Source: JANQIO01 sp043585095 (lineage in GTDB: Bacteria > Pseudomonadota > Gammaproteobacteria > Pseudomonadales > Halieaceae). Taken from it: a stretch of DNA of 64,000 bases. A model generated the notes under the pieces. The model made no database searches. It saw nothing but the letters and a program-made list of their open reading frames with translations, and had not been told where the DNA came from. Both the position numbers and the translations under genes were made by a program. Of the stretch, positions 51,453 through 59,597 are shown piece by piece. Positions within the stretch are counted from its first letter, which is position 1. Every line of letters starts with the position of its first letter. The stretch is taken from contig CP121321.1 of assembly GCA_043585095.1 (NCBI GenBank), forward strand, positions 310,001 through 374,000, read 5' to 3'.

Positions 51453-52514
51453 ATGCCGTACACAGTGATTCAGTGGGCGACCGGCGGTGTCGGCCGCGCC
51501 GCGATCCAATACATTCACGCGCACCCCGAACTTGAGCTGGTAGGCTGCTGGGTGCACAGCGACGCCAAGGCGGGACAAGACGCCGGTGACATCGCGGGCA
51601 TCGGGCCGATCGGGGTAACGGCTACAACCGATGCCGAGGCCTTACTGGCAATGGATGCCGACTGCGTGCTGTATAGCCCGGTCATGGCAGACCGCGCGTT
51701 TGTGTGTCGCTTGCTGGCGAGTGGCAAGAACGTGGTGACGCCTCTGGGATGGTTCTTCCCGGGTGATCGTGACGTCGACGATCTGCGTGCGGCCTGCCGT
51801 GAAGGCAACAGTACGTTGCACGGTACGGGCATCCACCCCGGCGGCATCACTGAACGCTTTCCATTAATGGTGTCTGCGCTATCGGCCTCGATTACGCATG
51901 TGCTTGCAGAAGAGTTCTCGGACATTCGCACCTATGATGCGCCGGATGTCGTGGGAGAGATCATGCTGTTTGGCAAAACGCCTGAGCAGGCAGCCGCAAG
52001 TCCCATGGTGCACTTTCTCGGAGATGGCTTTGGCCAATCCATGGATATGGTCGCCAGTGAATTGGGTTTTGCGGTCGATCCCGATCCGGTTGCGTTACAT
52101 GAAGTCGCAGTTGCTACCGCGCCGATTGATTCGCCCATTGGCATTATCGAACCCGGCCTGGTCGCGGCACAGCGTTTCACCTGGCAGCGCACGGTAAATG
52201 GCACACCGGTGATCACCGTGCGCGTAAACTGGTTTATGGGGGAAGAGCACTTCGATACCGGTTGGAACTTCGGCCCTGCTGGCGAGCGTTTTGAAGTCGA
52301 AGTGACCGGTGACCCCAGTTCCCACGTCACCTTTCACGGCTGGCATCCCGAAAGCGTCGCGGCAGGTCTAATGCGCAACCCCGGCATTGTCGCCACCGCC
52401 AACCACGGCGTCAGCGCGATTCCTTACGTGTGCAAAACGGACGCAGGCATCAAGACCTATCTCGACCTGCCGTTGATCGCAGGGCGCGCGGCGCCGGAGC
52501 TCTCGAAACGGTAG
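51453..52514 (+). CDS. DapB-like NAD(P)-binding reductase
   Basis: A 353-aa Rossmann-fold protein: VIQWATGGVGRAAIQYIHAHPELELVGCWVH at the N-terminus with the GxGxxG-like GGVGRA loop, DCVLYSPVM and GTGIHPGGITERFP. It resembles the dihydrodipicolinate-reductase-like/amine dehydrogenase group found with steroid and terpenoid catabolic genes in actinobacteria and gammaproteobacteria, not lysine synthesis. GAGCGACGC before ATG 51453 (51443-51452) gives a modest ribosome site. Substrate unknown. Confidence 0.82.
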   Translation: MPYTVIQWATGGVGRAAIQYIHAHPELELVGCWVHSDAKAGQDAGDIAGIGPIGVTATTDAEALLAMDADCVLYSPVMADRAFVCRLLASGKNVVTPLGWFFPGDRDVDDLRAACREGNSTLHGTGIHPGGITERFPLMVSALSASITHVLAEEFSDIRTYDAPDVVGEIMLFGKTPEQAAASPMVHFLGDGFGQSMDMVASELGFAVDPDPVALHEVAVATAPIDSPIGIIEPGLVAAQRFTWQRTVNGTPVITVRVNWFMGEEHFDTGWNFGPAGERFEVEVTGDPSSHVTFHGWHPESVAAGLMRNPGIVATANHGVSAIPYVCKTDAGIKTYLDLPLIAGRAAPELSKR

Positions 52515-52677
52515 CAGCTTATATTGGCGGTTTATGTTGCCATTGGATCGGCTTTTCTGGCTCCCTCTCTGTTTTCTTTCTACTACGCTTAAGCAGTACC
52601 TTGGTAAGTTCGAGGCCACAACATCATCTTAACGAATCTCAAGGAATCAGATTCGAATTCATAGAAAGGGAGTTTTT

Positions 52678-52971
52678 ATGGAAACTGGAATGAGTCAAAG
52701 AACAGGCATTAGCGAACTAAGTGATCACGAGCTTGATAAAGTTAGCGGAGGTATTGCACCCGTGCTTGGTCTCGCCGTTGCCACTGTAGGACATTTCACT
52801 GCCAGGTCGTTTGTAACCGGTATAGCCGCAAGAATCGGTTTGGGACAGGCTGTCTTCGAAGCAGCGAAAGCGGCCGGTGGTCACAATAACGGCGGCAAAG
52901 CGAGCGGTGGTGGTGGCAGTGGCGGTGCGGGTGCTGGTCAATCAACACGGATGACCGTTATCCGTTTGTAG
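52678..52971 (+). CDS. Double-glycine-leader peptide, candidate bacteriocin/microcin precursor
   Basis: A 97-aa peptide. The first 25 residues are a classic GG leader: ISELSDHELDKVSGG (about 11-25) preceding IAPVLG. This is the signal cleaved and exported by C39-peptidase ABC transporters. The mature part (about 72 residues) is hydrophobic at first, then Gly-rich (HNNGGKASGGGGSGGAGAG), ending STRMTVIRL. ATG 52678 has an excellent site (AAAGGGAG, 52665-52672, 5 bases spacing). Two small membrane proteins follow. No transporter is encoded nearby. Antibacterial activity is not shown. Confidence 0.65.
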   Translation: METGMSQRTGISELSDHELDKVSGGIAPVLGLAVATVGHFTARSFVTGIAARIGLGQAVFEAAKAAGGHNNGGKASGGGGSGGAGAGQSTRMTVIRL

Positions 52972-52998
52972 CGGCTTGCTAACGCGTATCGACGCAAG

Positions 52999-53175
52999 AT
53001 GAGGAGCGTGTATGGCCAACGCTTTGCAGAGAACGGCATGAATGCTCACTGGATAGGTTTGGCCGCAGCAGGTTTGCTTGGGGGGCTGGGTTACTATTTT
53101 GGCATTGAACTCCACTGGGTCCTGTTAGCCATTGCTGTCGGTACGCTTCTCGAATATTTCATTCTTCGCAAGTAG
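52999..53175 (+). CDS. Small membrane protein next to the GG-leader peptide
   Basis: An open frame of 58 codons plus stop (MRSVYGQRFAENGMNAHWI at its start) ending in TAG at 53173-53175. From ATG 53038 it would be 45 residues. It has two hydrophobic segments (GLAAAGLLGGLGYYFG and WVLLAIAVGTLLEYFIL) and a short charged end (FILRK). The start is uncertain: neither ATG 52999 nor 53038 has a strong ribosome site. Position right after a bacteriocin-like precursor suggests an immunity protein, by analogy only. Confidence 0.45.
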   Translation: MRSVYGQRFAENGMNAHWIGLAAAGLLGGLGYYFGIELHWVLLAIAVGTLLEYFILRK

Positions 53176-53223
53176 ATGTAGCGCAGTAGAAACCGAGTCG
53201 CGCTCCACTAAAGAAGTAAGCCA

Positions 53224-53433
53224 ATGCAAGAACCCAAGCTATCGACGCTATTCCCAGGTTATGCCTCGGTATCGTTGGCGTTGGCCCTGCTCGCCGCGAA
53301 TGGGACGGTTTCTGCCTTGTGGAAGCTAGTGCTAATCGGCGTCATTCTCGTGCTTCAGGTGGACTTCTTTCAGAAGATTCGCGCTGCTGAACGCTGTGTA
53401 GAAGAGACTAAAAGCAGCTCAGAGTCTCAATGA
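53224..53433 (+). CDS. Small membrane protein near the GG-leader peptide
   Basis: A 69-aa protein with two hydrophobic segments (YASVSLALALLAANGTVSALW, here about residues 13-32, and WKLVLIGVILVLQV at about 33-46) and a charged tail with a single cysteine. It follows the previous small membrane protein by 48 bases. No family recognised. It could be a second immunity-like protein or a translocation helper; no function is assigned. Confidence 0.4.
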   Translation: MQEPKLSTLFPGYASVSLALALLAANGTVSALWKLVLIGVILVLQVDFFQKIRAAERCVEETKSSSESQ

Positions 53434-53528
53434 CGAAAGCGTAAGACAGACCTTCTTCTCTTTAGCACATTGTCTGTGCCTGTTGATTTAAGTAAACTAA
53501 GCTAATTAAGCTAAGTTATTTTCCAGCG

Positions 53529-53780
53529 ATGTATAGCTCTATGAAATCCGTAAACATGCACGATGCTAAGACGCGCTTATCGAAGCTCATTGATGAGGTC
53601 TCTAAAGGTGAGCCTTTCATCATTGCGAAGGCAGGCAAACCTGTCGCTCGTGTCACAGCTATAGATAGCCCCGTCTCAGGGCAGGAGCGGCGTCTTGGTT
53701 TCCTCCAAGGCGAGTTTAGTATTCCTGACGATTTCAACCGCATGGGCGAAGACGAAATTTCCAAGATGTTCGGAGGTTAA
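53529..53780 (+). CDS. Phd/YefM-family antitoxin
   Basis: An 83-aa protein of the Phd/YefM superfamily: VNMHDAKTRLSKLIDEVSKGEPFIIAKAGKPVARV, the DNA-binding N-terminal domain, followed by a toxin-binding tail (GEFSIPDDFNRMGEDEISKMF). A start at 53541 (second Met) is also possible; neither start has a strong ribosome site. The downstream gene, one base after its stop, encodes a PIN-domain toxin. The antitoxin normally neutralises the toxin and represses the operon. Confidence 0.85.
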   Translation: MYSSMKSVNMHDAKTRLSKLIDEVSKGEPFIIAKAGKPVARVTAIDSPVSGQERRLGFLQGEFSIPDDFNRMGEDEISKMFGG

Positions 53781-53781
53781 T

Positions 53782-54168
53782 TTGGATCTGCTTCTCGACA
53801 CTCACTTATTGCTATGGATCGCTGCAGAACCAAAAAAGCTTTCAGATTCCGCCAAGTCACTGATTTCTGATTCTGAAAATCGCCTCTTTTTCAGTGCGGC
53901 GAGCCTATGGGAAGTAGTGATCAAGAACAGTCTTGATCGTTGGGACTTCAAGGTGGACGCTAGTCTCCTCCGGCGTGGGTTAGTCGAAAACAGCTATGAT
54001 GAGCTTCCAATTCTTGCCCGGCACACTCTATCTGTAGGGCACTTGCCACTTCTGCACAAAGACCCTTTTGATCGTATCCTATTGGCTCAGGCTGAGACCG
54101 AGGGAATACTACTGCTCACCAACGATGCCGTGGTCGCACAGTATCAATGCCCTGTTAGGCTTGTTTAG
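53782..54168 (+). CDS. PIN-domain VapC-family toxin
   Basis: A 128-aa PIN-domain RNase with the four acidic positions visible: LLLDTHLLLW (Asp near 5), SLWEVVIK (Glu), HKDPFDRILLAQA (Asp) and LLTNDAVV (Asp). Start TTG 53782 is chosen since GGAGG (53772-53776) lies 5 bases before and MDLLLDTHLLLW fits the family; the ATG-starting longer frame lies inside the antitoxin gene. Together with the Phd/YefM gene it is a type II toxin-antitoxin module. It lies in an AT-richer island. Confidence 0.88.
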   Translation: MDLLLDTHLLLWIAAEPKKLSDSAKSLISDSENRLFFSAASLWEVVIKNSLDRWDFKVDASLLRRGLVENSYDELPILARHTLSVGHLPLLHKDPFDRILLAQAETEGILLLTNDAVVAQYQCPVRLV

Positions 54169-54321
54169 CTCCGATTGCGTTATCGCTTTGTGCCTCGTTT
54201 GCATATGCCTCTATGTGCATCCTCGGAGACCATTTCGCGTCGCCTATGCCGTTAATGCGCGCTCTGAAAAAACTCAGGCTATAAGTACTGGGCTCAGAAA
54301 AACAAAAAGGAAGTATTCGAT

Positions 54322-55167
54322 ATGAAAGATTTTGCAGGCAAGGTCGCGGTGATTACCGGCGGTGCCAGTGGTATTGGCTACGCCCTTGCTCGCGAGGCCT
54401 TGGCGCGAGATATGCGGGTTGTGTTGGCGGATATTGAAGATGCAGCGCTTGATCGTGCGGCCACAGAGCTGGATGCCGGTGATCATCTGTTAACCGTTAA
54501 AACCGATGTATCTAGCTCTGCCGCTGTAGAGTCTCTGGCCGCGACGGTCGATACACATTTCGGTGCGACTCATCTGTTGTTTAACAACGCCGGCGTAGGT
54601 GGCAATGGCCCTCTGTGGGAGCAAACTGATGAAAACTGGGATTGGACGCTGGGGGTGAATTTGCGCGGCGTTGCTAACGGCGTGCGTGCCTTTGCGCCGC
54701 GAATAATTGCCCAGAATGCGGGCCACATCGTCAACACTGCCTCTATCGCCGGGCTGATTTCGGCTCACGGTTCCGGTACTTACGCGGTATCTAAATTTGC
54801 CGTTGTTGCACTCTCGGAAGTCTTGCTGGGCGATCTTAAAGCCATTGATGCCAATGTGGGCGTGTCGGTGCTGTGTCCGTCGTTTGTAAACACGCGCCTG
54901 TATGACTTTGAGCGTAACCGCCCGGGTGGCCCGGCTGCACTGAGCGAGCAGGCGGCTGCTGAGCAAGAAGCGGCTGCCGCGTTCTTTGCTGAAATGATGT
55001 CACCTGACGTGGTGGCCAAAATGGTTTTTGACGCCATTAAGTCAGACACGTTCTATGTATTGACGCATCCCGAAGGAACGCGCGAGATGCTGGACGCAAG
55101 ACTGACGGCGATAAAAAATCAGCAGGCCCCGAAAGTCATCAGCATGATGGATTGGCCGCTTAGCTAG
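54322..55167 (+). CDS. Short-chain dehydrogenase/reductase
   Basis: A 281-aa classical SDR: VAVITGGASGIGYALAREAL (NAD(P) site, about 8-27), LLFNNAGVGGNGPL, and catalytic Ser-Tyr-Lys in NTASIAGLISAHGSGTYAVSKFAV. Asp after the second strand (VLADIED) suggests NAD preference. It stands alone after the toxin-antitoxin pair. SDRs of this kind (AtuB/AtuG) act in terpene breakdown, and a link to the atu-like operon 4 kb upstream is possible but not shown. Confidence 0.88.
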   Translation: MKDFAGKVAVITGGASGIGYALAREALARDMRVVLADIEDAALDRAATELDAGDHLLTVKTDVSSSAAVESLAATVDTHFGATHLLFNNAGVGGNGPLWEQTDENWDWTLGVNLRGVANGVRAFAPRIIAQNAGHIVNTASIAGLISAHGSGTYAVSKFAVVALSEVLLGDLKAIDANVGVSVLCPSFVNTRLYDFERNRPGGPAALSEQAAAEQEAAAAFFAEMMSPDVVAKMVFDAIKSDTFYVLTHPEGTREMLDARLTAIKNQQAPKVISMMDWPLS

Positions 55168-55182
55168 CGGTAATGCTCGGCC

Positions 55183-55266
55183 AGTGACGCACGGTTAGTG
55201 GCGCACGGCCAGTGGCGCACGGCGAGTGGCGCACGGCGAGTGGCGCACGGCGAGTGGCGCACGGCG
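55183..55266. repeat. 14-bp tandem repeat, six copies
   Basis: Units AGTGACGCACGGTT, AGTGGCGCACGGCC and then AGTGGCGCACGGCG four times (55211, 55225, 55239, 55253), plus a partial AGTGG. The array fills the gap between the convergent SDR and DUF3604 genes, within 20 bases of both. Later copies are identical, indicating recent expansion. Confidence 0.92.
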
Positions 55267-55271
55267 AGTGG

Positions 55272-57329
55272 CTAAGGGCTGGCTGCGAGCGATGCCTTGG
55301 CCGGTTCCGCAGTCGTCGGAGCTGCACTGGGCGTATACCAAATTGGCGACGTCCAGGCGCGTTCCTGAATGACCTTTGGAACGCTGCTGTCGCTGCAGCT
55401 TTCTGGTCGGTCACTGGGCGCCAGCGCGTTGCATTGATAGGTCGACCAGCGGCAGCTGGGATTCTCAACGACTCTTGCGTAATAGACTGCTGAACGGTTG
55501 GGTTCAAAGTCCGGGTCGCGCCATACGCTGCACAGTTTTGCGTGTCCTTCACCTTTGCGCTGGCAGCTGGCGACATCCACGCTAGCGACATTGTCAGCAC
55601 TACCGGCAACGTCGTAGATATCCTGATGCATTCGACCCTCATCGTCGGCCCAGCCTTTAATAATCTGGATTCGTTGCAGCGGCGCAGCGTCTGCGTTGGC
55701 ATCTTGTAGGGCACTAACGGCAAACATTGGGCCGGCGCCGTTACTGTTTCGGGCCGGCAGATCGGCGCCCATCGGCACACCGCGCTCATAGCCAATAGCG
55801 GCAAAGTCTGTCTCTCCGCAGAGGTTTTCCGGTAAATCCCAGCCGCCGAAAAAGCGGGGCACGATTCGCGGACCGCTGGTGCCGAAAGTCTCTCGGCGTT
55901 TCATCGCTGAGAATAATGAGTCCCGGCTGTTTTCCTCGGCCCAGATACCCGTGAGTCCGCCGGGATTGGTGCGCACGGGCGAGCTGGTGGCGACATTGCC
56001 GACTTTGATTTCGCCGCGCAAACGCGCTTGTGGGGTAGCGTCCTGGCCCGATGCACCCATGAAGGCATTTTCTGCCACCGCACCGCCGGTGCCATTGTGA
56101 TTGTCAGTGGCGGCGATGATGCCGAACTTCAACGGATTCACGCCCAGACGCTGTTGCTCTTTAAGACCTTCGATCAGGCCGTAGCGGGCAAAGCTGAGTC
56201 TTGATATGCAGCTATTCAGCGTCATACCGCCTTTACCGGTGCCGAGTTCGCAATCGCTTGCGATCTCGCCGGGCGGCCGCAGCTTTTCGAAGTCGCACAG
56301 CTCATCAGCGCCGCCCAAAACCTGATACAGGCCGTTGCGGCATTCCGAGTCGCCTTTGACCTGCATAATTTCTACTAATGGCTCAAGGTCCTGGCGCAGC
56401 TGTGCCAGCGCGGCCTGTTCCCGCAGGCTTTTTGCTCCAGGGTATTCTGAATAAAACATCTCGCCGGCACTCCAGTTGGAATTGTGCGGAATGGCGAGCA
56501 CGTCACAACCGGTATCGGTCTCAAGACATTCCTCTGACAAGCCCCGCCACAGGTCCTGGGGCGTGGGGGCATCCCGTGCGCTACGTGGCAGCGGTGGCAC
56601 CACCGCATTACGGAACAGCACGTTGCGGTGCAGGTTGTTGGAGTCTTCGGCCAGCGTGTATTCGTAGGCGACAAAGGTCGTGAATTCGCAGTTGCTGCTG
56701 TGATCCTGCCAGTCTTCTGCGGCACGCTGAGTTTGCTGCCAGGGCCCAACAGCGGCTGCAAGACACTTGGTGCCATCCTCACCGCAGACCTCTGGGTTGC
56801 GCGGCTCGGCTTTGCCTTTGATGATCAGGCTAAACATTTTGGCCAGATGAGCCAGCTCTGGCGGCCAGCCGCCAATATCCTCACCGCGAAAGGTTTGACA
56901 GGTTTTGCTGGCGTAGCCTGAGTTGCCGGGCGTGGTGCAACGCACCACCTCGCCCAGATATTCGGCGTGATCGGTCACTGCGGCAAAGTCCAGCGGACGA
57001 GAAAGCTGCTGAGACCGGGTGTCTCGGCCTGAGTCATCTACCGGGGGTAGTGAGATCGCGCCACCGCGGGCAAAGGCATAGGCATCGTCGGGGCTGCGTG
57101 TCACGCCAAACGCGTTGGCGTCACCAGAGAGTCCGGTGTGTATGTGCGTGGCGCCAAAGTAGGCGTTGCGCTGCGGGTTGTTGTTCTTGCAGGGTTGCTG
57201 CCGGGTAACAGGAAAGCTCGGCGCTCGCGCTTCGCCGAAAAAGCCGTCTGGGTCAGCGAACACTCCGGTTGCGCCTGTTATGACATAACCCAGGCTCAGC
57301 GCACACAGTCCAGTAGTCAGTCCGGACAT
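55272..57329 (-). CDS. DUF3604 family protein, exported
   Basis: A 685-aa protein with a signal peptide (about 1-25, GATGVFADPDG). The DUF3604 core has AYFGATHIHTGLSGDANAFG (His-x-His) and LDFAAVTDHAEYLGEV, a PHP/phosphoesterase-like motif. LDMLAIPHNSNWSAG-type and TATDNHNGTGG motifs follow. About 14 cysteines are spread through the chain, consistent with a periplasmic or extracellular site. Start ATG 57329 is chosen because the signal peptide begins there; the frame extends 30 codons upstream. Function unknown; DUF3604 proteins are frequent in marine bacteria. Confidence 0.85.
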   Translation of the reverse strand: MSGLTTGLCALSLGYVITGATGVFADPDGFFGEARAPSFPVTRQQPCKNNNPQRNAYFGATHIHTGLSGDANAFGVTRSPDDAYAFARGGAISLPPVDDSGRDTRSQQLSRPLDFAAVTDHAEYLGEVVRCTTPGNSGYASKTCQTFRGEDIGGWPPELAHLAKMFSLIIKGKAEPRNPEVCGEDGTKCLAAAVGPWQQTQRAAEDWQDHSSNCEFTTFVAYEYTLAEDSNNLHRNVLFRNAVVPPLPRSARDAPTPQDLWRGLSEECLETDTGCDVLAIPHNSNWSAGEMFYSEYPGAKSLREQAALAQLRQDLEPLVEIMQVKGDSECRNGLYQVLGGADELCDFEKLRPPGEIASDCELGTGKGGMTLNSCISRLSFARYGLIEGLKEQQRLGVNPLKFGIIAATDNHNGTGGAVAENAFMGASGQDATPQARLRGEIKVGNVATSSPVRTNPGGLTGIWAEENSRDSLFSAMKRRETFGTSGPRIVPRFFGGWDLPENLCGETDFAAIGYERGVPMGADLPARNSNGAGPMFAVSALQDANADAAPLQRIQIIKGWADDEGRMHQDIYDVAGSADNVASVDVASCQRKGEGHAKLCSVWRDPDFEPNRSAVYYARVVENPSCRWSTYQCNALAPSDRPESCSDSSVPKVIQERAWTSPIWYTPSAAPTTAEPAKASLAASP

Positions 57330-57531
57330 TGAAGACCGTCTTTCTGTTTCGGCGGTTCGCCCCGCCAAAGTAATGCTTTCACAGATACGGATTAACGGCG
57401 AAAGTAAAAGATTTGCCATGGGCGGGACTCACTATTTTGTGCTGCAGCATACCGGCACTGTTTTTATTGTTAGTGATAGTAAAAAGCCTGCGCCGCGCTG
57501 TACAGCGGCTCTGTATTGTTAACTTTTGTTG

Positions 57532-58200
57532 TCACTCCCTGTCTGGTGGCCACTTGTTGTCGTCAAGCAGGTCGCGCGCGTTTCCGCAGGAGCGCCGATG
57601 ACCATGCAAGGACCAAATCGTTGTCAGGGTCTGCCAGATCAACCGAACGTCATCTGTGAGATGCCAGTTGTTGAGGTATTCAAGTTCTATCGCGACTTTC
57701 GCGGGCAGTAAAAACGCCAGATAGGCGCGCTCCGGCGACGGTTGTTCCGCGAGGGCGGCGTCATCGCCGATGAACGCGAGAGACGCCGGGCCCGTGATGC
57801 CGGGTCGAACCTTCTGCAGTGCTTCACGCTGCGCAGCTGATAGGTGTGCCGCATGGACAGGCGACAGCGGTCGCGGTCCAACCAGACTCATGTCGCCGAC
57901 CAGCACGTTATAGAGCTGGGGTAATTCGTCTAGCCGCCAGCAGCGCAGCCAGGTTCCGCAGACCGTAATGCGAGTGTCGCCCTCCGGTGCGACGGTTGGG
58001 CCCTGATCGGTGGACAGCGTGCGGAATTTCCACAGCGTGAACAGATGGCCCTGGCGGCCCAGACGTTGCTCGTGATACAGCATGGGCCTGCCGCTACGCG
58101 TTATCACCCAAAGTCCAAGTGCTAGCAAAAGCGGCGCTAGCGCTATCAGCAGGATGGCTGCCAGCACCCGGCCCATCACCAGTTTGATGGCGTTTTGCAC
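57532..58200 (-). CDS. Bacterial sugar transferase (undecaprenyl-phosphate sugar phosphotransferase family)
   Basis: A 222-aa protein with one N-terminal membrane helix (about 10-35) and the family motifs LYHEQRLGRQGHLFTLWKFRT, RLDELPQLYNVLVGDMSLVGPRP and VRPGITGPASL. These enzymes place the first sugar phosphate on a polyprenyl-phosphate carrier in glycan or glycolipid synthesis. It follows the UbiA-type gene by one base and both run on the minus strand, so the two are co-transcribed. No polysaccharide cluster is visible around it. Confidence 0.9.
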   Translation of the reverse strand: MQNAIKLVMGRVLAAILLIALAPLLLALGLWVITRSGRPMLYHEQRLGRQGHLFTLWKFRTLSTDQGPTVAPEGDTRITVCGTWLRCWRLDELPQLYNVLVGDMSLVGPRPLSPVHAAHLSAAQREALQKVRPGITGPASLAFIGDDAALAEQPSPERAYLAFLLPAKVAIELEYLNNWHLTDDVRLIWQTLTTIWSLHGHRRSCGNARDLLDDNKWPPDRE

Positions 58201-58201
58201 G

Positions 58202-59116
58202 TTAGTTGGCCAGCAGGTTGCCAGCAGTAATACCCGCGGACAGCATCACGAAAGCGACCAGACCCAGTGCCTGTGCAGGCCGGTTGCGATGGAACGTGTC
58301 CGGTTCGCGCCAGCAATACCAGCAGCTGATGGCGGCGGGCAGGACGGCCAGAGCGCCAAGACTTGCAGCCATCGGCAGGCTTCCCCTGTCGATGGCGACA
58401 GCTAGCAGCGCCAATCCAGCGAAATAAAGTAACGGCAGACATCGACTGGCTCGATGCTTCCCTAAACGTGCCACGAGGTTGCGCTTGCCGGCGCCCAGGT
58501 CGGCCTCAACATCCGGGAATTCGTTGAGCCACAGAAACGCCGCGATAAAGATCCCAAGCGGAACAGCGGCCCAGATGACGTGGCCGCTATACTCGCCCGT
58601 CATCAGAACGTAGCTGGCCATGGCAATGGCAGGACCGTAGATCAGTACAACGTCAAGCTCGCCCAGGCCGCGATAGGCAAATTGCAGAGGCGGCCCGTGG
58701 TATGACCAGCCAAGAAATAAGGCAACGGTGCCCAACCAGAACAGTGCGGGCTCCCTGAAAAGAACAATACCCGCGCCCAATATGAGCCCGCCGGCGCTAA
58801 AGACTGCGGCAATGAGCCAGGTTTGCTTTCTGGTGAGCAGGGCATCCACCAGTACTCGCTTGCCGCCGGAAAAAGCGGTGCGATCGTTTTCAGAGACCGC
58901 AAGGTCGGTGCCGGAATCAAAGTCATAGACGTCGCCCCAGGCGTTCTTGGCTACTTCCATACAGAACATGGCAAGCCCCAACGTGAGTAGCCAACTCCAG
59001 GAGAAGTCTGGATGCCCTGTGGCCATAGAGGCGCCCACTGACATGGATGTCGCTGAAGTGATGCTGATTTTGGGGTCTGCAAGACGCCAGAGCCCTGTGC
59101 CAAACGTGTTCGCCAT
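58202..59116 (-). CDS. UbiA-family prenyltransferase (MenA-like)
   Basis: A 304-aa integral membrane protein with about eight helices and the two aspartate motifs of UbiA enzymes: KNAWGDVYDFDSGTDLAVSENDR (about 57-79) and NEFPDVEADLGAGKRNLVARLG (about 214-235). The second pattern is typical of MenA/1,4-dihydroxy-2-naphthoate-type transferases. It transfers a polyprenyl chain to an aromatic acceptor. Pairing with a sugar transferase, rather than quinone genes, is odd and leaves the acceptor open. Confidence 0.85.
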   Translation of the reverse strand: MANTFGTGLWRLADPKISITSATSMSVGASMATGHPDFSWSWLLTLGLAMFCMEVAKNAWGDVYDFDSGTDLAVSENDRTAFSGGKRVLVDALLTRKQTWLIAAVFSAGGLILGAGIVLFREPALFWLGTVALFLGWSYHGPPLQFAYRGLGELDVVLIYGPAIAMASYVLMTGEYSGHVIWAAVPLGIFIAAFLWLNEFPDVEADLGAGKRNLVARLGKHRASRCLPLLYFAGLALLAVAIDRGSLPMAASLGALAVLPAAISCWYCWREPDTFHRNRPAQALGLVAFVMLSAGITAGNLLAN

Positions 59117-59154
59117 TGCTTGTATCCCTCTAGTCTCGCCATGATAACCGAGTA

Positions 59155-59217
59155 CAGGAATCAGGAATCAGGAATCAGGAATCAGGAATCAGGAATCAGG
59201 AATCAGGAATCAGGAAT
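59155..59217. repeat. 7-bp tandem repeat, nine copies
   Basis: CAGGAAT is repeated nine times without a mismatch from 59155 to 59217, just upstream of the UbiA gene start (59116) and within the 481-base gap to the TonB-dependent receptor. Perfect identity suggests recent slippage and strain-variable length. Being near the UbiA promoter region it could tune expression. Confidence 0.95.
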
Positions 59218-59430
59218 TTCAGCTACGCTCAGTTTTTGCGGCGAGTAGCCCAGGGCGTCCCTGTTGCACGAGTCGCTATCTGCGTTTTGCCTCTTGGTTG
59301 TTAAAAGGCTCTCATTTGTCAGAAGCCGCTTAGTTGTCACAGGCGTGCTGCCTGATCTATGAGCAGCGGCTGGCGCGGAACCTTTTTGTCCATAGTTTGT
59401 CATACTCCGATGTTTCCTTTCATGGTGCGC

Positions 59431-59451
59431 GCTGCACGTTAACGGTGCAGC
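59431..59451. promoter_or_regulatory. 21-bp near-palindrome upstream of the TonB-dependent receptor
   Basis: GCTGCAC (59431-59437) and GTGCAGC (59445-59451) are perfect inverted repeats around GTTAACG, which itself contains the palindrome GTTAAC. It lies 147 bases before the receptor ATG in a gene-free stretch. It may be an operator or an RNA hairpin; it is not followed by a T-run, so it is not a terminator. No recognised riboswitch surrounds it. The regulator is unknown. Confidence 0.5.
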
Positions 59452-59597
59452 GGCGCCGACTTGCCCCCCCGTTTAAGCCACTAAATCCAAAGAATTCAGT
59501 TCTGGCATATCTTTTGCTGTATTTCTCTAGCTATTAGTGAATGAGCAGGTGCTATTTACGTCCTTGCTCAAAAAATAACGATCAACAGGAGCGATTC

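Noticed and set aside
4546..59217. Short tandem arrays as CRISPR
   Set aside because: Repeats are 7-14 bases, directly adjacent and without spacers; no cas genes are present.
59217..59597. Possible TPP riboswitch before the TonB receptor (a segment reading GCCTGATCT near 59349 followed by a GGCTGG)
   Set aside because: It resembles one TPP-riboswitch strand, but no CTGAGA/ACCC partner region is in the right place and no paired stem P1 is visible.
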